Below, piece by piece: positions 1-13,513 of a stretch of 64,000 nt of DNA. Position numbers and translations under genes: made by a program. The notes under the pieces were generated by a model, which was not told the origin of the DNA, searched no databases, and worked only from the letters and a program-made list of their open reading frames with translations. Source of the stretch: Coriolopsis trogii (taxonomy: Eukaryota > Basidiomycota > Agaricomycetes > Polyporales > Polyporaceae); assembly GCA_020543525.1 (NCBI GenBank), contig JAHYIO010000031.1, positions 1,240,001 to 1,304,000 on the forward strand. The letters are read 5' to 3'. Each line of letters begins with the position of its first letter. Positions within the stretch are counted from its first letter, which is position 1.

Positions 1-162
1 TTGTACTGAATAAATCGCCAGATTGAGAGGCGCGCATCAGTCGGGCTTGCGCCCTCCTTCAACGCGCGGGGGCAAATGGCAGCGTGAAGTCCGAAGAGTG
101 ACAGTCGGGGGCTCTCAGGTAGTCACGGAGTGATAGCGGTCACCCGTGACATGCAAGAAAGT

Positions 163-380
163 GTGATGTTACCGTCACTTTGCAGAGTGACTTTTGCCCC
201 CTTCTGAGTGTAACGCCGTGATATGACGTATGTGACGTACACGTGAAGCGTGATGTTACCGTCACAGAGTGACTTTTCTGCTCCTTTTTCTCTGTGTAAC
301 GCCGTGATATGACTGATGTGACCCGCACGCGAGCGTGATGTTACAGTCACTTTGCAGCGTGATTTCTCCCCCCTAAACCT
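163..380. repeat. Short tandem repeat, about 86-bp unit, 2.5 copies
   Basis: Three successive units begin with GTGATGTTAC at 163, 250 and 335, so the period is 87 then 85 bp. Each unit contains GTCACTTTGCAG or a shortened form, GTGACTTTT, a pyrimidine run, TGTAACGCCGTGATATGAC and GTGACGTACAC or a variant. The third unit is cut after the pyrimidine run. The unit is rich in short palindromes such as GTGAC/GTCAC. Short ORFs across it on the minus strand merely translate the repeat, so no coding function is proposed. Confidence 0.75.
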
Positions 381-629
381 CGGCTTACTTCGTAATCCAG
401 GAACTCTTACAAATCGTGCTTACCCATAGGGACGGCCCGAAATACCCGGTAAGCGGGGTTAGGGGTTACGTAGTATGTCATAACACTGACAGTGGCACGT
501 TATTTCCGACGCGTGTATAGGTCAGGTTGCGACTGGCTTGCACCAGGCTTGCACACCGGCCATATCTGTCTCATCGTCTCGAGCTCTTGTCTAAGCACAG
601 CTGGCTCTGTTCGAAGGTGTTTGAATCCC

Positions 630-3600
630 ATGGTCCTCACCAATCGCTTGAAGAAGAGAAACCAGTCAGACTCTCTTCTCGCAGGCCCTCATCATGACGA
701 AACACGGTCCACCGCTCAAAGTCACGACCTGCATGACACAATGGAGGAGGAGGTGAAAGCGAAGGTGGAAACTTCGGGGAAGGCATCAGGGAAGAAGGTG
801 AGGTTGTGTATCCTGCGACTCCACGCGACTGCTTCTGAAGCCGTGTTTGGTTGCACCTGCGCCCGTACAGGATGATCGTCACTTCTATGCCACTCGTCGA
901 TTTCTCTTCCCTCTAGGGCTATTCTGTACGCCATATTCGAATTCGAATCGATTATGTATTCACATGTCCGGCTTACCATGGTGTGCAGTGGGCGTGCTAG
1001 TCGGATACATTTTCATTCAGCCTGGTGACTTCCAAGACTTCCAGACCCATCTTGCGCTGCTCATGGACGAGTTCGAGGTCACCATGCCGGAGTTCCCCAC
1101 CCTTGATCTTCCACAGCTGGACTTTACGCGCGTTGAGCAAGAGTGGCAACGTCTGTGGAAGAATATACCCGAGCCATGGAAGCTCAACAACAACGGTCTG
1201 GAATTCACCGTGGGCGAAGCTATAGCTGCGAAAGGTCTCTCAGCCAAACATCCCGTTGTTCTGGTGCCTGGCATCATCTCCACAGTACGTTGTATGCTGC
1301 TCGTTCATGGAGAAAGGGAGTAATACGTTCATAAACAGGGCCTGGAATCATGGTCTACGTCTCCCGAATACCGTCCTTTCTTCCGCAAGAAAGTTTGGGG
1401 AGGATTCTCCATGATCTCCCAGGTCACGTTCAACAGGGATAAGTGGATTGCCGCACTTATGCTCGATCCTGTCACTGGTCTGGATCCTCCTGGTGTGAAG
1501 GTCAGAGCAGCCGAAGGAATAGATGCGGCAAGCAGCTTCATACAAGGATACTGGCTCTGGTGCGTCGCAGATATCAAATAGCATATGTTTTGGCGACGGC
1601 TGACCTCATATCGTATACCCACTTTCCGCCGACTTAGGTCTAAGATTATCGAGAATCTTGCGGTGGTCGGATATGACACTAACAACTTGCATCTCGCTCC
1701 TTACGACTGGCGGCTTTCGTACTACAACCTTGAAGAACGGGATGGGTACTTCTCAAAGCTTCGAGCGACTATAGAAGGATTCGTGTAAGTGCTGACAGTA
1801 GCATCATAAGGCGAATTCTTCAGTTGCTGAACTCATCGTCAGGGCTCGTGAAAAGCGCAAAGTTGTTCTGACGGCGCATTCAATGGGCAGCACAGTATGT
1901 CCGTCCCTCGTGGCGTCGAGTGCAATGCTGACACTCGTCACGCACAGGTGATCTTGGTAGGTCGAGACAATTTCTGATATTGGTGTGTGTTGCTGATGGC
2001 ATGATAGTACTTGTAGGTCGATGACGCTGATCCTCCATTTCGTGAAATGACGTTATGGCTCAGTATGAAATGGGTAGAATCGCCTCTGCATGGCAAGGGT
2101 GGACCAGATTGGGTCGAGGTATGCTCAACCTTACTTCCAGCTTCGGCTTTTGGAGTGAAGTGATTGACACTCTTTGTAGAATCATATAGAAGCATTCATC
2201 TCCGTTGCCGGAACGCATCTCGTAAGTCTCGATGAAGTCCTTCCCCTTTCCATGCGCTCATAATATCTGTAGGGCGTGGTGAGCACACTCGGACGAGGCC
2301 GGGGGTCGCCGTAAAACTGAATGTTGGCATGCAGGCCAAAGCTATGTCCTCCTTTCTTTCGGGAGAAATGAAAGATACCGTCCAGATCAATCCTGCCGGC
2401 GCATACGGTTTGTCTCGACAACTCAGGGTTCCAATGACGTCTCATTGCCCCCTTGTTCTCAGTGCTCGAACAATTCTTCTCGCGCAAAGAACGTCAAAAG
2501 CTCTTCCGCAGCTGGCCAGGGAGTGCCAGTATGTGGATCAAGGTAATGTCCCGGTTCCCCGTTGACGACTTGTTCCACTTACATGCATGTAGGGAGGTGA
2601 CGATGTATGGGGCAACGCCACATTTGCTCCTGACGACCTGCCCAACGCTACATTCAGCCACGGCTCGCTCATAGCGTTCAGGCAGGACTCGGCCGCATTG
2701 CAGGGCAATAGTGACCTGTACAACATGACCTCCAGTGCGGGGGGCTCATGGATCCTGGAGCGCACGCCGATTACTTTCCAGGTACAGTCGCCCACTCGGC
2801 ATAATGGCGCATAACAGTTGACACTGAGGGTCAGAAAATGCTTGCGACCAACTACTCCTTCGGGATCGAGCGCGATATTGAGAAGCTCAAAGCGAACAAC
2901 CTCGACTACATGAAATGGTCGAACCCACTAGAGATACAGTGAGTCGCCTCCCGCTCTCGGGGTGAGCTCTCTACAAACGCTCACGGCTCATCTGCTCTAC
3001 TCAGGCTCCCTAATGCGCCGTCCATGAAGATGTTCTGTGTGTATGGACACGGCAAGATGACCGAGGTTCGACAAGCGGCTCCCTCCTCGTTCGCCCGCTG
3101 ACGCTTGTGTGACAGCGCTCGTACTGGTACACGCAACAGGAATACGAATACGACGAGATCCAGGCAGACAACCCGATCGGCACGTGTCACGAAGACACGG
3201 CGGAGAACGGCGCCAACTGCACGTCCCCGCGTCCGCCGTTGGACATGCCCCTCTCGCGCTCGACGTTCATCGACGCGGAGTACACGGACATGACGATGAA
3301 CCCGCCTGTCATCAACGGCGTCAAGATGGGCGAGGGCGACGGCACGGTGAGCCTCTTGAGCCTCGGCGCGATGTGCGTCGAGGGTTGGAAGCGGGAGAGG
3401 TGGAACCCGGCTGGGATCAAGGTTACCACTGTCGAGGTACGTTCCCTCCAGTCACGGCTGGGCGCAAGCGTGTTGCTGACGCTCCGACACCCTGCCAGCT
3501 TCCGCACAACCCTGTGGCGACCATACCTCGCGGAGGCGGGACGACCAGCGATCATGTCGACATCCTCGGTTCGACGCGCCTCAACGAGATCATCCTCGAG

Positions 3601-3684
3601 GTTGCGACGGGAGTAGGGGACGAAGTGCAGGACTCGTACGTGTCGAATATACGCGAGTATGCGAGCAGGGTTAAGTGGGACTAG
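630..3684 (+). CDS. Phospholipid:diacylglycerol acyltransferase (PDAT, Lro1 type)
   Basis: This enzyme moves an acyl group from the sn-2 position of a phospholipid to diacylglycerol, making triacylglycerol at the ER. Eighteen exons join to 689 residues (yeast Lro1 has 661). Exons are 630-797, 871-925, 989-1284, 1339-1559, 1638-1784, 1843-1894, 1948-1956, 2008-2012, 2064-2118, 2180-2221, 2273-2278, 2335-2407, 2463-2542, 2593-2781, 2835-2938, 3005-3065, 3116-3436 and 3499-3684. A single membrane helix follows RRFLFPLGLF (about residues 66-84), after a basic, charged N-terminus. The family signatures HPVVLVPGI and GLESW are present. The catalytic triad reads as Ser309 in HSMGS, Asp596 in GEGDGTVSL and His647 in SDHVDIL. 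The ATG at 630 opens the longest frame compatible with a cytosolic tail before the helix. The 5' end is the least certain part. The three tiny exons (9, 5, 6 nt) are needed to restore VILYFMKWVES and THLGVAKAMSS. Confidence 0.93.
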
Positions 3685-3974
3685 ATGGGTATGATGAGCC
3701 AGAGCAGCCACGGACAGTAACGACAAACTACGATGACTTGTTATAGAATTCGATACTCATCAATACACCACTTCACGAGGTTAACATGCAGGAGATGTCA
3801 CTGATGAGGGGCGGCGTATGCGCATCAACTGCGTCGATAGCTGTTGGCATGTCGAACTACGTGCAATTGGTATAAAGCAAAAGACTACAACAACGGAGCA
3901 TATGATATGTACAAAAGGTGAAGACGAAACTGTGCACGCACGTCCTACTCGATCCCTAGGCAAAGTCCAATAAC

Positions 3975-6624
<2,650 letters not shown>

Positions 6625-6838
6625 TGGACGTAAGTGTGGACGGGGTGGTAGCAGCGAGGAGGCAAGCAAGTGCTAGACGTGATATGGAAGAGAATGAAGC
6701 AGAAGGAAGGGAGGTGTGGCGGGGATAAATGTGGACGACAGATGGAAGCGTGATGGGGTGAGGCCTGTAGCGAGGACGGTGGGTAGTTCAGTGGCGGACA
6801 GAGGGCTGGGGCTGGGGGAGAGAGAGTAGGGCTGGAGA

Positions 6839-6845
6839 CTTTATA
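6839..6845 (-). promoter_or_regulatory. Candidate TATA box for the halogenase gene
   Basis: TATAAAG reads on the minus strand at 6845-6839, about 215 nt upstream of the halogenase ATG (6624). It is followed downstream by a CT-rich tract (TCTCTCTCCCCC), as is common around fungal transcription starts. The position implies a 5' UTR of roughly 180 nt. The motif is short, so this is a plausible call only. Confidence 0.45.
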
Positions 6846-6849
6846 CTGG

Positions 6850-8264
6850 CTGGGTGGACGCCGGCGCCGAGGTAGGAGGAGGGTGGGGGTGCATGGGAGG
6901 TGACATCATGCAAGGCAAGGACGCGGCAGGAGTCGGTGACCAGACCAGTCAGGCCTGGGGACCCCGGGCGCAGGGTGAGCGCGTCGCAGAGTGAAGAGGG
7001 ACATATCGCGAAGAGAGCGAGCCGGTGGAACGTTCTCTGCGGACGAGCTGCCCGCCCATGACATTGACAACAAGTGCCCTATCCCCGACGTCCTCAGCCT
7101 CCCCCATCGGGCCAACTCTCCGCTGGCCGCTCACAAACATGCAGTGTGTCGTCGGACATGGCTGCGAGTGCGGTCAGGCGTGCCACAGGAACGAGAATCG
7201 CCGGAGAGCATACTGACGACACTGCGACTGTGACCGATTCTGCCAGCGTCACCAGATGCCATCGTAGATCTCCCCGCCGATCGCACTCGTCCGCCAATGT
7301 CTTGAGAGGATCGCGAGTCTCGCGGCCACACTTCGTTGGTCGCCTCTGCCGCCCCTTCCAGTTCCTGACCAGCGCCCCAGACCTTCTCCTCGCGCTCCTC
7401 TTGCCCCTCGTCAGAAGCTCGCCGTCTTCGTTCTTGAACTTCTCCCCAGACTTGGCCCGCCATCGTCGGCCTCCCTCCGGCTCCGCACCCACTATGGCTT
7501 CGAACAAGCACTCTCCCTACAGCTTTCGGCTCCAGCCCAACCCTCCCCCTCCCGTCGGTCTCAGCCTGATCTTCCGACCTCGGCTCCGTCTCCGCCTACC
7601 ATGCTGCTTAGCCCTTTCTGCCGCCCCTCTCACTCTTGCCATACGCACCGAGCCGAACAAGCTCTATCTGCCGATGGATTGTCCCTGCCTTTGCCCACTC
7701 TCAGCAGATCACACTTTTGTGCCTCCCATCACTCATTCGGGCAAAACGGCATACGACCGTGAATGTCCTGGCCAATTCGCACGCTTAGCCGAATTGACTT
7801 CTGGGGCCCGCATCGTCCGCTTCAACTTTCACTCCTGCAAATACGATTTCATGTATATCTGCTGTTCAGCCGAGAACCCTGAATACCCGGCCCGTCACAG
7901 CCGTGCATCTGTGAAAGAAAGACTGCATTCGATGTCTGTTCTGCCAAGTGTATTAGTATGGTTATTCACTAGCAAGTGACAAATTCACTACCGTCATCTT
8001 GTTCATACCACCTCCGATCAACCCTGATACTGTGCCATATGTGCCTCAGGTGACATTTCTTGTGAACCGAGCCATCGTATTTCAAGTGATAAGGAGGAGC
8101 AATCTTACCGAGGGTGCGCCAAGTCGAAGGTGATTCTGAATGTGATTGTGCCTTCCGATCATCCCAATATGGCATGCCAGACGCCCATAGCCACAGACCC
8201 AGGCTCATGGCCGCGAAGCCATCCTCTTTACTATCATCTCCATGCTCTCGCGTGAAAGCTCGTC
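6850..8264. other. Divergent intergenic region with one unassigned ORF
   Basis: About 1.4 kb separates the halogenase (-) from the membrane protein gene (+). The stretch 7300-7650 is strongly CT-rich on the plus strand. A 301-codon open frame runs from 7074 to 7979 (+). Its translation is dominated by Arg, Ser, Pro and Leu with no recognisable domain, which is what a CT-rich tract produces by chance. No gene is called. A short spliced 5' leader for the gene at 8265 could lie here. Confidence 0.4.
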
Positions 8265-9546
8265 ATGTCTTCAGCAGCTTCTCCGTCCAGTCCGCTCTTA
8301 CTGCAGGATCCTTCTGCTCCCGCTTTGGTCCTTGCCACCACTACTCCCGAAGACCCACCCCCACCTTATCCTTCTACGCGGCGCTCGCGACGAACCCGCA
8401 CACGACGTGGCCTACAGGAGAGCAGTGAAGCATCACACGCACAGCTGCCTTCAGAAGAATACGATGCCGTCACGACACTCCCATCTCCCGCACAACAGTT
8501 CCCAGACGGCGGTCCAGACGATGCAGACGTCACAGAAACAACGCCCCTATTGAGCCCCCATTCACCTCGTCCTGCATTACATCCGGGATCGATGCAGCGA
8601 AGGCGCACGCTTTCCCTCACAAGCACCCTTCGGTCTTCTACTTCAATGGCTCCCTCGTTTGCCCAAACTGTCTTCTCAGCATTCCAGCCTGAGCGCGATT
8701 CGGACCTCGACCCGGAGTGTCGTGAGGGTGAGGGCGGGGACCATGGCGAACTGGACCCCGAACTTGACAGCCCTATCATACGCGAATACGACCCGCAACA
8801 GAGAGCCTTTGCGGCAGAACTTTCCGGGTACGCCCAGCGTCATGCTCACCGACACCAGCAATTGCCATTCAGCGCGCGTTGTCGACGGTACTTTCGCCCG
8901 CTCAAGAAGAGAGCGTACTACTCTGCCCTCTTGCATATCGCGGTCCTCAACTTCCCATATGCTCTCTTTGCGTGGGTGTACCTCTTTGTCTTCACGTTGG
9001 TGAGCCCATCCCTTCCCTGTCTTGCGCAGTAGAGCGCACCGTTGACGCAATGCACCCGTTATCGCTCCTCCCAATCAGGTCGGCACATGCACGCTCATGG
9101 CCCTGCCATTAGGCGCCGTCTTCTGCTTCCTCGACCTCTTTGGTGCTCGCGTGCTCTCAAGAGGAGAGCTCGCGCTCCAGACAACCTTCCACGGGCCACT
9201 CGCACATCCCCTCCCGCACCCTCCACTGCCCATTTTCACGCGTACACGTGCGCCGACTCCCGCCCAGCTCGAAGCAGGCGTTCCAGAGAGCGCGGTGGTG
9301 CCGGAGACGTCGTTCTACCGCAATGCATACACCATGTTCACGGACCCGACGAGCTACCAAGCGTTGTTTTACTTTCTGGTCATCAAGCCGGGTATCACGC
9401 TGTTTATGTTCGTCCTCTTCCTCCCGCTCGTTCCGGTGGCGGCGGTGTTAGTCGTTCCCTTACCGGCAGTGTTGAGGTTGGCGAGGAGGATAGGGATCTG
9501 GCAGGCGAACGTCGCAGTGGAAGGTCTCTACTTTGCTGCCCGCTGA
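8265..9546 (+). CDS. Multi-pass membrane protein resembling the putative-sensor family
   Basis: Two exons (8265-8999 and 9079-9546; intron 79 nt, GTGAGC...CAG) give 400 residues. The first ~215 residues are disordered: Pro/Ser/Thr-rich, an RRSRRTRTRR basic patch, then an acidic run. Hydrophobic segments follow after PLKKRAYYSALLHIAVLNFP, at GTCTLMALPLGAVFCFLDL and after SYQALFYFLVIKPGITL, giving about four membrane helices in two hairpins. The terminus is WQANVAVEGLYFAAR. The paired hairpins with a variable loop between them resemble Pfam 'Sensor' (PF13796)-type proteins of fungi. That assignment is from memory of the fold pattern and carries no functional detail. The start is the first Met of the open frame. 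A cellular role cannot be inferred. Confidence 0.75.
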
Positions 9547-9755
9547 GCGCGCGAGGTGGGATGGATAGAAGACATGGCGTGATGGGCGACAGCACTGCGG
9601 ATGCGGTGGGCGAGCGCTCCGGTCAGACACCCGGTGGGGTTGTATTCTACGATACACTAGATTCAAAGCAACGTATTTCTCCTCCTCCCTAACGTGCTGG
9701 TACGAGACTGGTCAGGATTATCGGGATTCGAGGCATCAAGCTGGTTTGTGGTGGA

Positions 9756-9770
9756 TTAGGGTTAGGGTTA
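9756..9770 (+). promoter_or_regulatory. Interstitial TTAGGG repeat (2.5 copies) upstream of TRP1
   Basis: The sequence TTAGGGTTAGGGTTA matches two and a half units of the basidiomycete telomere repeat. It lies about 305 bp upstream of the TRP1 start and about 210 bp past the preceding gene. In yeasts such repeats bind Tbf1/Rap1-type factors in promoters. Whether that happens here is unknown, and a chance match is possible given the length. Confidence 0.35.
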
Positions 9771-9799
9771 TTACTGTCGAGTGTGTCGTTTTTGAGTCT

Positions 9800-9806
9800 T
9801 GACTCA
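9800..9806 (+). promoter_or_regulatory. Gcn4/Cpc1-type site TGACTCA
   Basis: A perfect TGACTCA, the consensus for the bZIP activator of general amino acid control (Gcn4/Cpc1), sits 269 bp upstream of the TRP1 ATG. TRP genes are classic targets of this activator in fungi, so motif, position and gene agree. Binding itself is inferred. Confidence 0.5.
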
Positions 9807-10074
9807 TCCCAGATGCTGAAGATGCGGTCAGTAAGGATCTTCTGACCTTGCACATCGACCTCACCTCCGACCCCAGCCATCTGTTGCTGCCTGTCTATCT
9901 CTGTCTGCAGGTGTACCTGCGGTCACTGTTATCGGAGCGTCCATTCGTCGCTCGATCGCAACCCTACACTGGGACCGCCTGACTGCAAAGACCGACATAT
10001 ATCCCCCTCTTCTCCCGGCCCACCTCACCTCACCCTCCTTGTTACCGTAGAGAACGACACGCGTACACTCAACC

Positions 10075-13000
10075 ATGGCTCTCGTACTCCCCATCGAACT
10101 CACGCGCCCGCTCGACGTGCTGCTCATCGACAACTTTGACTCCTTCACCTGGAACATCTATCAGGTGCTGTGCCTCCTTGGGGCGGACGTCACCGTCATC
10201 CGCAACGATGCCATCTCCCCCGCGGCGTTCCCGCTCCTCAAGCTGAACTCGCTCATCATCTCGCCCGGGCCTGGGCACCCCACGACCGACTCGGGCATCT
10301 CGCGCGAGGCGATCAAGTACTTCACGGGCAAGGTCCCCATCCTGGGCGTGTGCATGGGCCTCCAGTGTCTCGTTGACGTGTTTGGTGGGCAGATCGGGTG
10401 AGTGCGTGTTCTGTGCTTCAGTGTGGGAGAACGCGCTGGATGGGAGGGGTGTTGCGAGGAAAGAGCGTCTTGACCAAAAAGCCCGACTTTCTTTCCTTTC
10501 GTCCTCGCAGCTCGCGACCACGAGGGTTGCGGGTCCGAGGAGCTGCGAAGAAGAATGGAATATGTCGCGGTCTGATCCCAGGCAGTGCGCTGATCTTCAA
10601 AGCGTGTCATGCTGCGCACCGCTGTGCTCGGGTGGACGCACGATCTGGTGCTGTATGAGGGACGTTTGTGAGCTAGAGATGCTTCTGGCGTAGTGCGCGA
10701 GAGCGTGGGGGGTCTCCAGTTCCCGACGTCGCCGTCCGCGAGGAGCGCATTTCGAAGGCTTGGTACGGAACTTCGACCTTCTCGCATGGTCTTCTTTTAC
10801 CTTGTCGCGCCGCGTATGCACTGCATGCTTGCGTCATGGAATTAGAGTTGGGCAGGCGTGTCCTTACGGCACTTTCTTACGTTTGCCAGCCGTCGCAAAG
10901 GTGGTTCAGTGCATCTGGCTCCCAAATGGGAAGCCTCCCTGACATGGAGATGCAATCGCATTATTATTTTGAGTGAGGTGCTCTTAGCTTTGCGAACACC
11001 TGTTGCGTCTCCCTCGTGCAGCGTCCGCGGAGGATTGACGCACTTCGCTTGCACGAACGATGTTTGTTACGTACTATGGAACAGTCCTAGGAGAGTGGTA
11101 GCATTTCCAACCGCGATGTGTCGTACACGAGCAGACTCTTCAGACGTTAGCTTCCATGATACAGACGATGCTAATTTCCATATCCTTCCAGGTATGCGGG
11201 AGAGATCAAGCATGGCAAAGTCAGCTCCATCCGCCATGACGGCAGGGGATGCTTCAAGGACGTCCCCCAAGGGATCAAGTCGACACGCTACCACTCTCTC
11301 AGTGCGAGCACGAGCACTTTGCCCGCGGAGCTCTCGATCACCGCTATCACTCAAGACAGTGGCGTCATCATGGGAGTCCGCCACCGCAAGTACACCTTGG
11401 AAGCTGTCCAATACCACCCGGAGAGTATCCTCTCCGAGGGCGGCGATGCGCTCCTCAAAAACTTCCTTACCCTCCGAGGGGGCAGCTGGGACCTGAACCC
11501 GGCATTCCGGGTGTCCGAAGCGGCCCTCCCCGCCTTTGGGTTGGAGGGCATTGCAGACAAAGTGCTGCCCAACGGAAACGCCACTCCGGGAGCTTCGAAC
11601 TCGAAGATACCTACCATCCTCGAGAAGATTTATGCGCAACGGATTAGGGACGTGGAGGCCGCGAAGCAGACCCCCGGGACGACCCCAGAAGACCTCGAGA
11701 CGCTGCTCAACCTCGGTCTCGCACCTCCGGCCGTCTCCTTCGTCTCCCGTCTGAAGCAAGCGCCAAAGAAACCTGCGCTCATGGCTGAGATCAAGCGTGC
11801 GAGCCCGTCCAAGGGCCCCATCGCGATGTCGGCGAACGCTGCCCAGCAGGCGCTGACGTATGCGCTTGCGGGGGCCGCCGTCATCTCGGTCCTCACTGAG
11901 CCGACCTGGTTCAAGGGCACGCTTCTCGACATGCGTCTCGCCCGTCAGGCGATCGACTCGCTCCCGCATCGTCCTGCTGTTCTCCGCAAGGACTTCATCT
12001 TTGACGAATACCAGGTCGCGGAGGCCCGTCTTCACGGCGCTGACAGCGTGTTGCTCATCGTCGCGATGCTTCCCGTTCCTCGCCTGCATGCTCTGTACGA
12101 ATACTCTCGTTCGCTCGGGATGGAGCCGCTCGTCGAGGTGAACAACGCTCGCGAGATGGAGGCGGCTCTTGCCCTTGGAGCTAAGGTCATCGGAGTCAAC
12201 AACAGGAACCTCCATGACTTTGAGGTTGACATGAAGACGACGACGCGTCTGGTGGACATGGTCCGCGAGCGCGATGTCGTGCTTTGTGCTCTTAGTGGCA
12301 TCAAGGACGTTCAAGACGTGCGCACGTATACCGAACAGGGAATCAACGCTATCCTCGTCGGTGAGGCCCTGATGCGCGCCAAGGACACCAAGGCGTTCAT
12401 CCGCCAGCTCCTTGATTGGCCTGCGCCGGAGGACGCGAAAGGGAAGGCAGTGGAGTCTGGTCCTCCCCTGGTCAAAATCTGCGGGATCCGTACGGTGGAA
12501 GAAGCGACCGATGCTACGGAGGCCGGTGCAGACATGCTTGGTCTCATGTTTGTTCCGACGAGCAAGCGTCATGTCTCCCTGGAACAGGCCCAGAAGATCT
12601 CTGCCGCGGTGCGCTCCCATCGCGCTGCCCCTACGCCATTGCCCGCCATCGAGCTTCCCTCGCCAGAGGAGCAGCTCCAAAACGAGCCGTGGTTCAACCT
12701 GCACGCTCGTCGGCTCACGGAGACGTTCTCGAGGGATCCGTCGAAGCGGCCCCTCATCGTAGGTGTCTTCCAGAATCAGCCGCTGGAGTTCATTCGCAGG
12801 GTAGTCGAGGCCGTTAAGCTCGATATGGTCCAGCTGCACGGTAACGAACCAGTCGAGTGGTCGCGGCACATCCCAGTCCCCACCATTCGCGTCTTCCACG
12901 TTGACGACGAAGGCCATGGGCTGGCCGATATCACCCGTCCGGGTGCACACCAGTTCGTCCTGCTCGACGCCGTCGCGAAAGGGAGCGCAAACGGGCTTAG

Positions 13001-13253
13001 CGGGGGAACCGGGACCCGCGTAGATCTCGACATTGCGAAGGCTGTGGTGGAAAAGGGCGAAGTGGGAATGGGGGAGAAGCTCCCTATCATCCTTGCGGGC
13101 GGTCTGACTCCGGACAGCGTGGTGGAGGTCCTACAAACGGTACGGCCGTGGGCGGTAGACGTCAGCGGCGGTGTTGAGTTGAAGGACGGGTCGGCGAAGG
13201 ATTCTTCGCGGGTTCGAGCCTTTATCGATGCCGTAAAAGGGGTGGTCAACTAG
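10075..13253 (+). CDS. TRP1: Trifunctional tryptophan biosynthesis protein: anthranilate synthase glutamine amidotransferase / IGP synthase / PRA isomerase
   Basis: One polypeptide carries three steps of tryptophan synthesis, in the order usual for filamentous fungi. Exon 1 is 10075-10397 and exon 2 is 11192-13253, giving 794 residues. The GATase domain (about 1-240) shows [10 protein letters not shown], the nucleophile Cys93 in GVCMGLQ, and YHPES with the catalytic His/Glu. The IGP synthase domain shows [27 protein letters not shown] and VIGVNNRNL. The PRA isomerase domain begins at [12 protein letters not shown] and ends with [12 protein letters not shown] and VDVSGGVE. All key residues look intact. 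The ATG is followed closely by the conserved first GATase strand, so the start is secure. The two exons are separated by a 794-nt intron, about ten times the local norm. Upstream is a TGACTCA site. The fungal gene is called TRP1 in Agaricomycetes and trpC in Aspergillus. Confidence 0.96.
10398..11191 (+). other. 794-nt intron inside the TRP1 GATase domain
   Basis: The donor GTGAGT at 10398 and the acceptor CCTTCCAG at 11184-11191 restore the frame exactly: QIG joins to YAGEIKHGK, with the glycine codon split 2+1. All other introns resolved in the window are about 44-80 nt, apart from two of about 200-230 nt. Short ORFs cross the intron on both strands, but none has a recognisable domain and no tRNA or box-type small RNA is apparent. 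Confidence 0.85.
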
Positions 13254-13361
13254 GACCAAATGTTTTCTGCGTGATCTAGGATAGAACGAATGTAGAGTTA
13301 TGGGGCAAGGGTGATGTCGTGCACCACGCCTATATATTGTACTTTTTGTGCCCAGCTTTAA

Positions 13362-13452
13362 GACACTATGGCCGAGTGGTTAAGGCGACAGATTCGAACC
13401 CTCGATTATCTGTTTCCCTCTGGGAGCGCAGGTTCAAATCCTGCTGGTGTCG
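13362..13452 (+). tRNA. tRNA-Ser (anticodon CGA) with a 9-nt intron
   Basis: The acceptor stem GACACTA pairs with TGGTGTC, and the discriminator base is G (13452), as required for serine tRNA. The D-arm contains GCCGAGTGGTTAAGGC (A box), the T-arm is GCAGGTTCAAATCCTGC (B box), and a long variable arm TTCCCTCTGGGAGC marks class II. The anticodon stem is ACAGA/TCTGT with the loop TTCGAA...A; CGA is at 13395-13397. Nine extra bases (13399-13407) lie directly 3' of position 37, the canonical tRNA intron site. A T4 run at 13453-13456 ends Pol III transcription. It reads UCG codons. Confidence 0.93.
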
Positions 13453-13513
13453 TTTTGGTGAAACCTCTGATGGGGGGCGAATACCTTCAAAGCTGTCTGC
13501 GCATAGTATGTAG

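Noticed and set aside
7074..7979. 301-codon plus-strand ORF
   Set aside because: Its length comes from a CT-rich tract; the translation is Arg/Pro/Ser/Leu-rich with no domain and no family resemblance.
11067..12950. 627-codon minus-strand ORF opposite TRP1
   Set aside because: It is a mirror frame of the high-GC3 TRP1 coding exon; the translation is Arg/Asp/Glu/Val-rich and unrelated to any family.
13362..13452. tRNA-Leu as an alternative identity for the class II tRNA
   Set aside because: The G discriminator, serine-type acceptor stem and CGA anticodon with an intron at position 37/38 fit tRNA-Ser.
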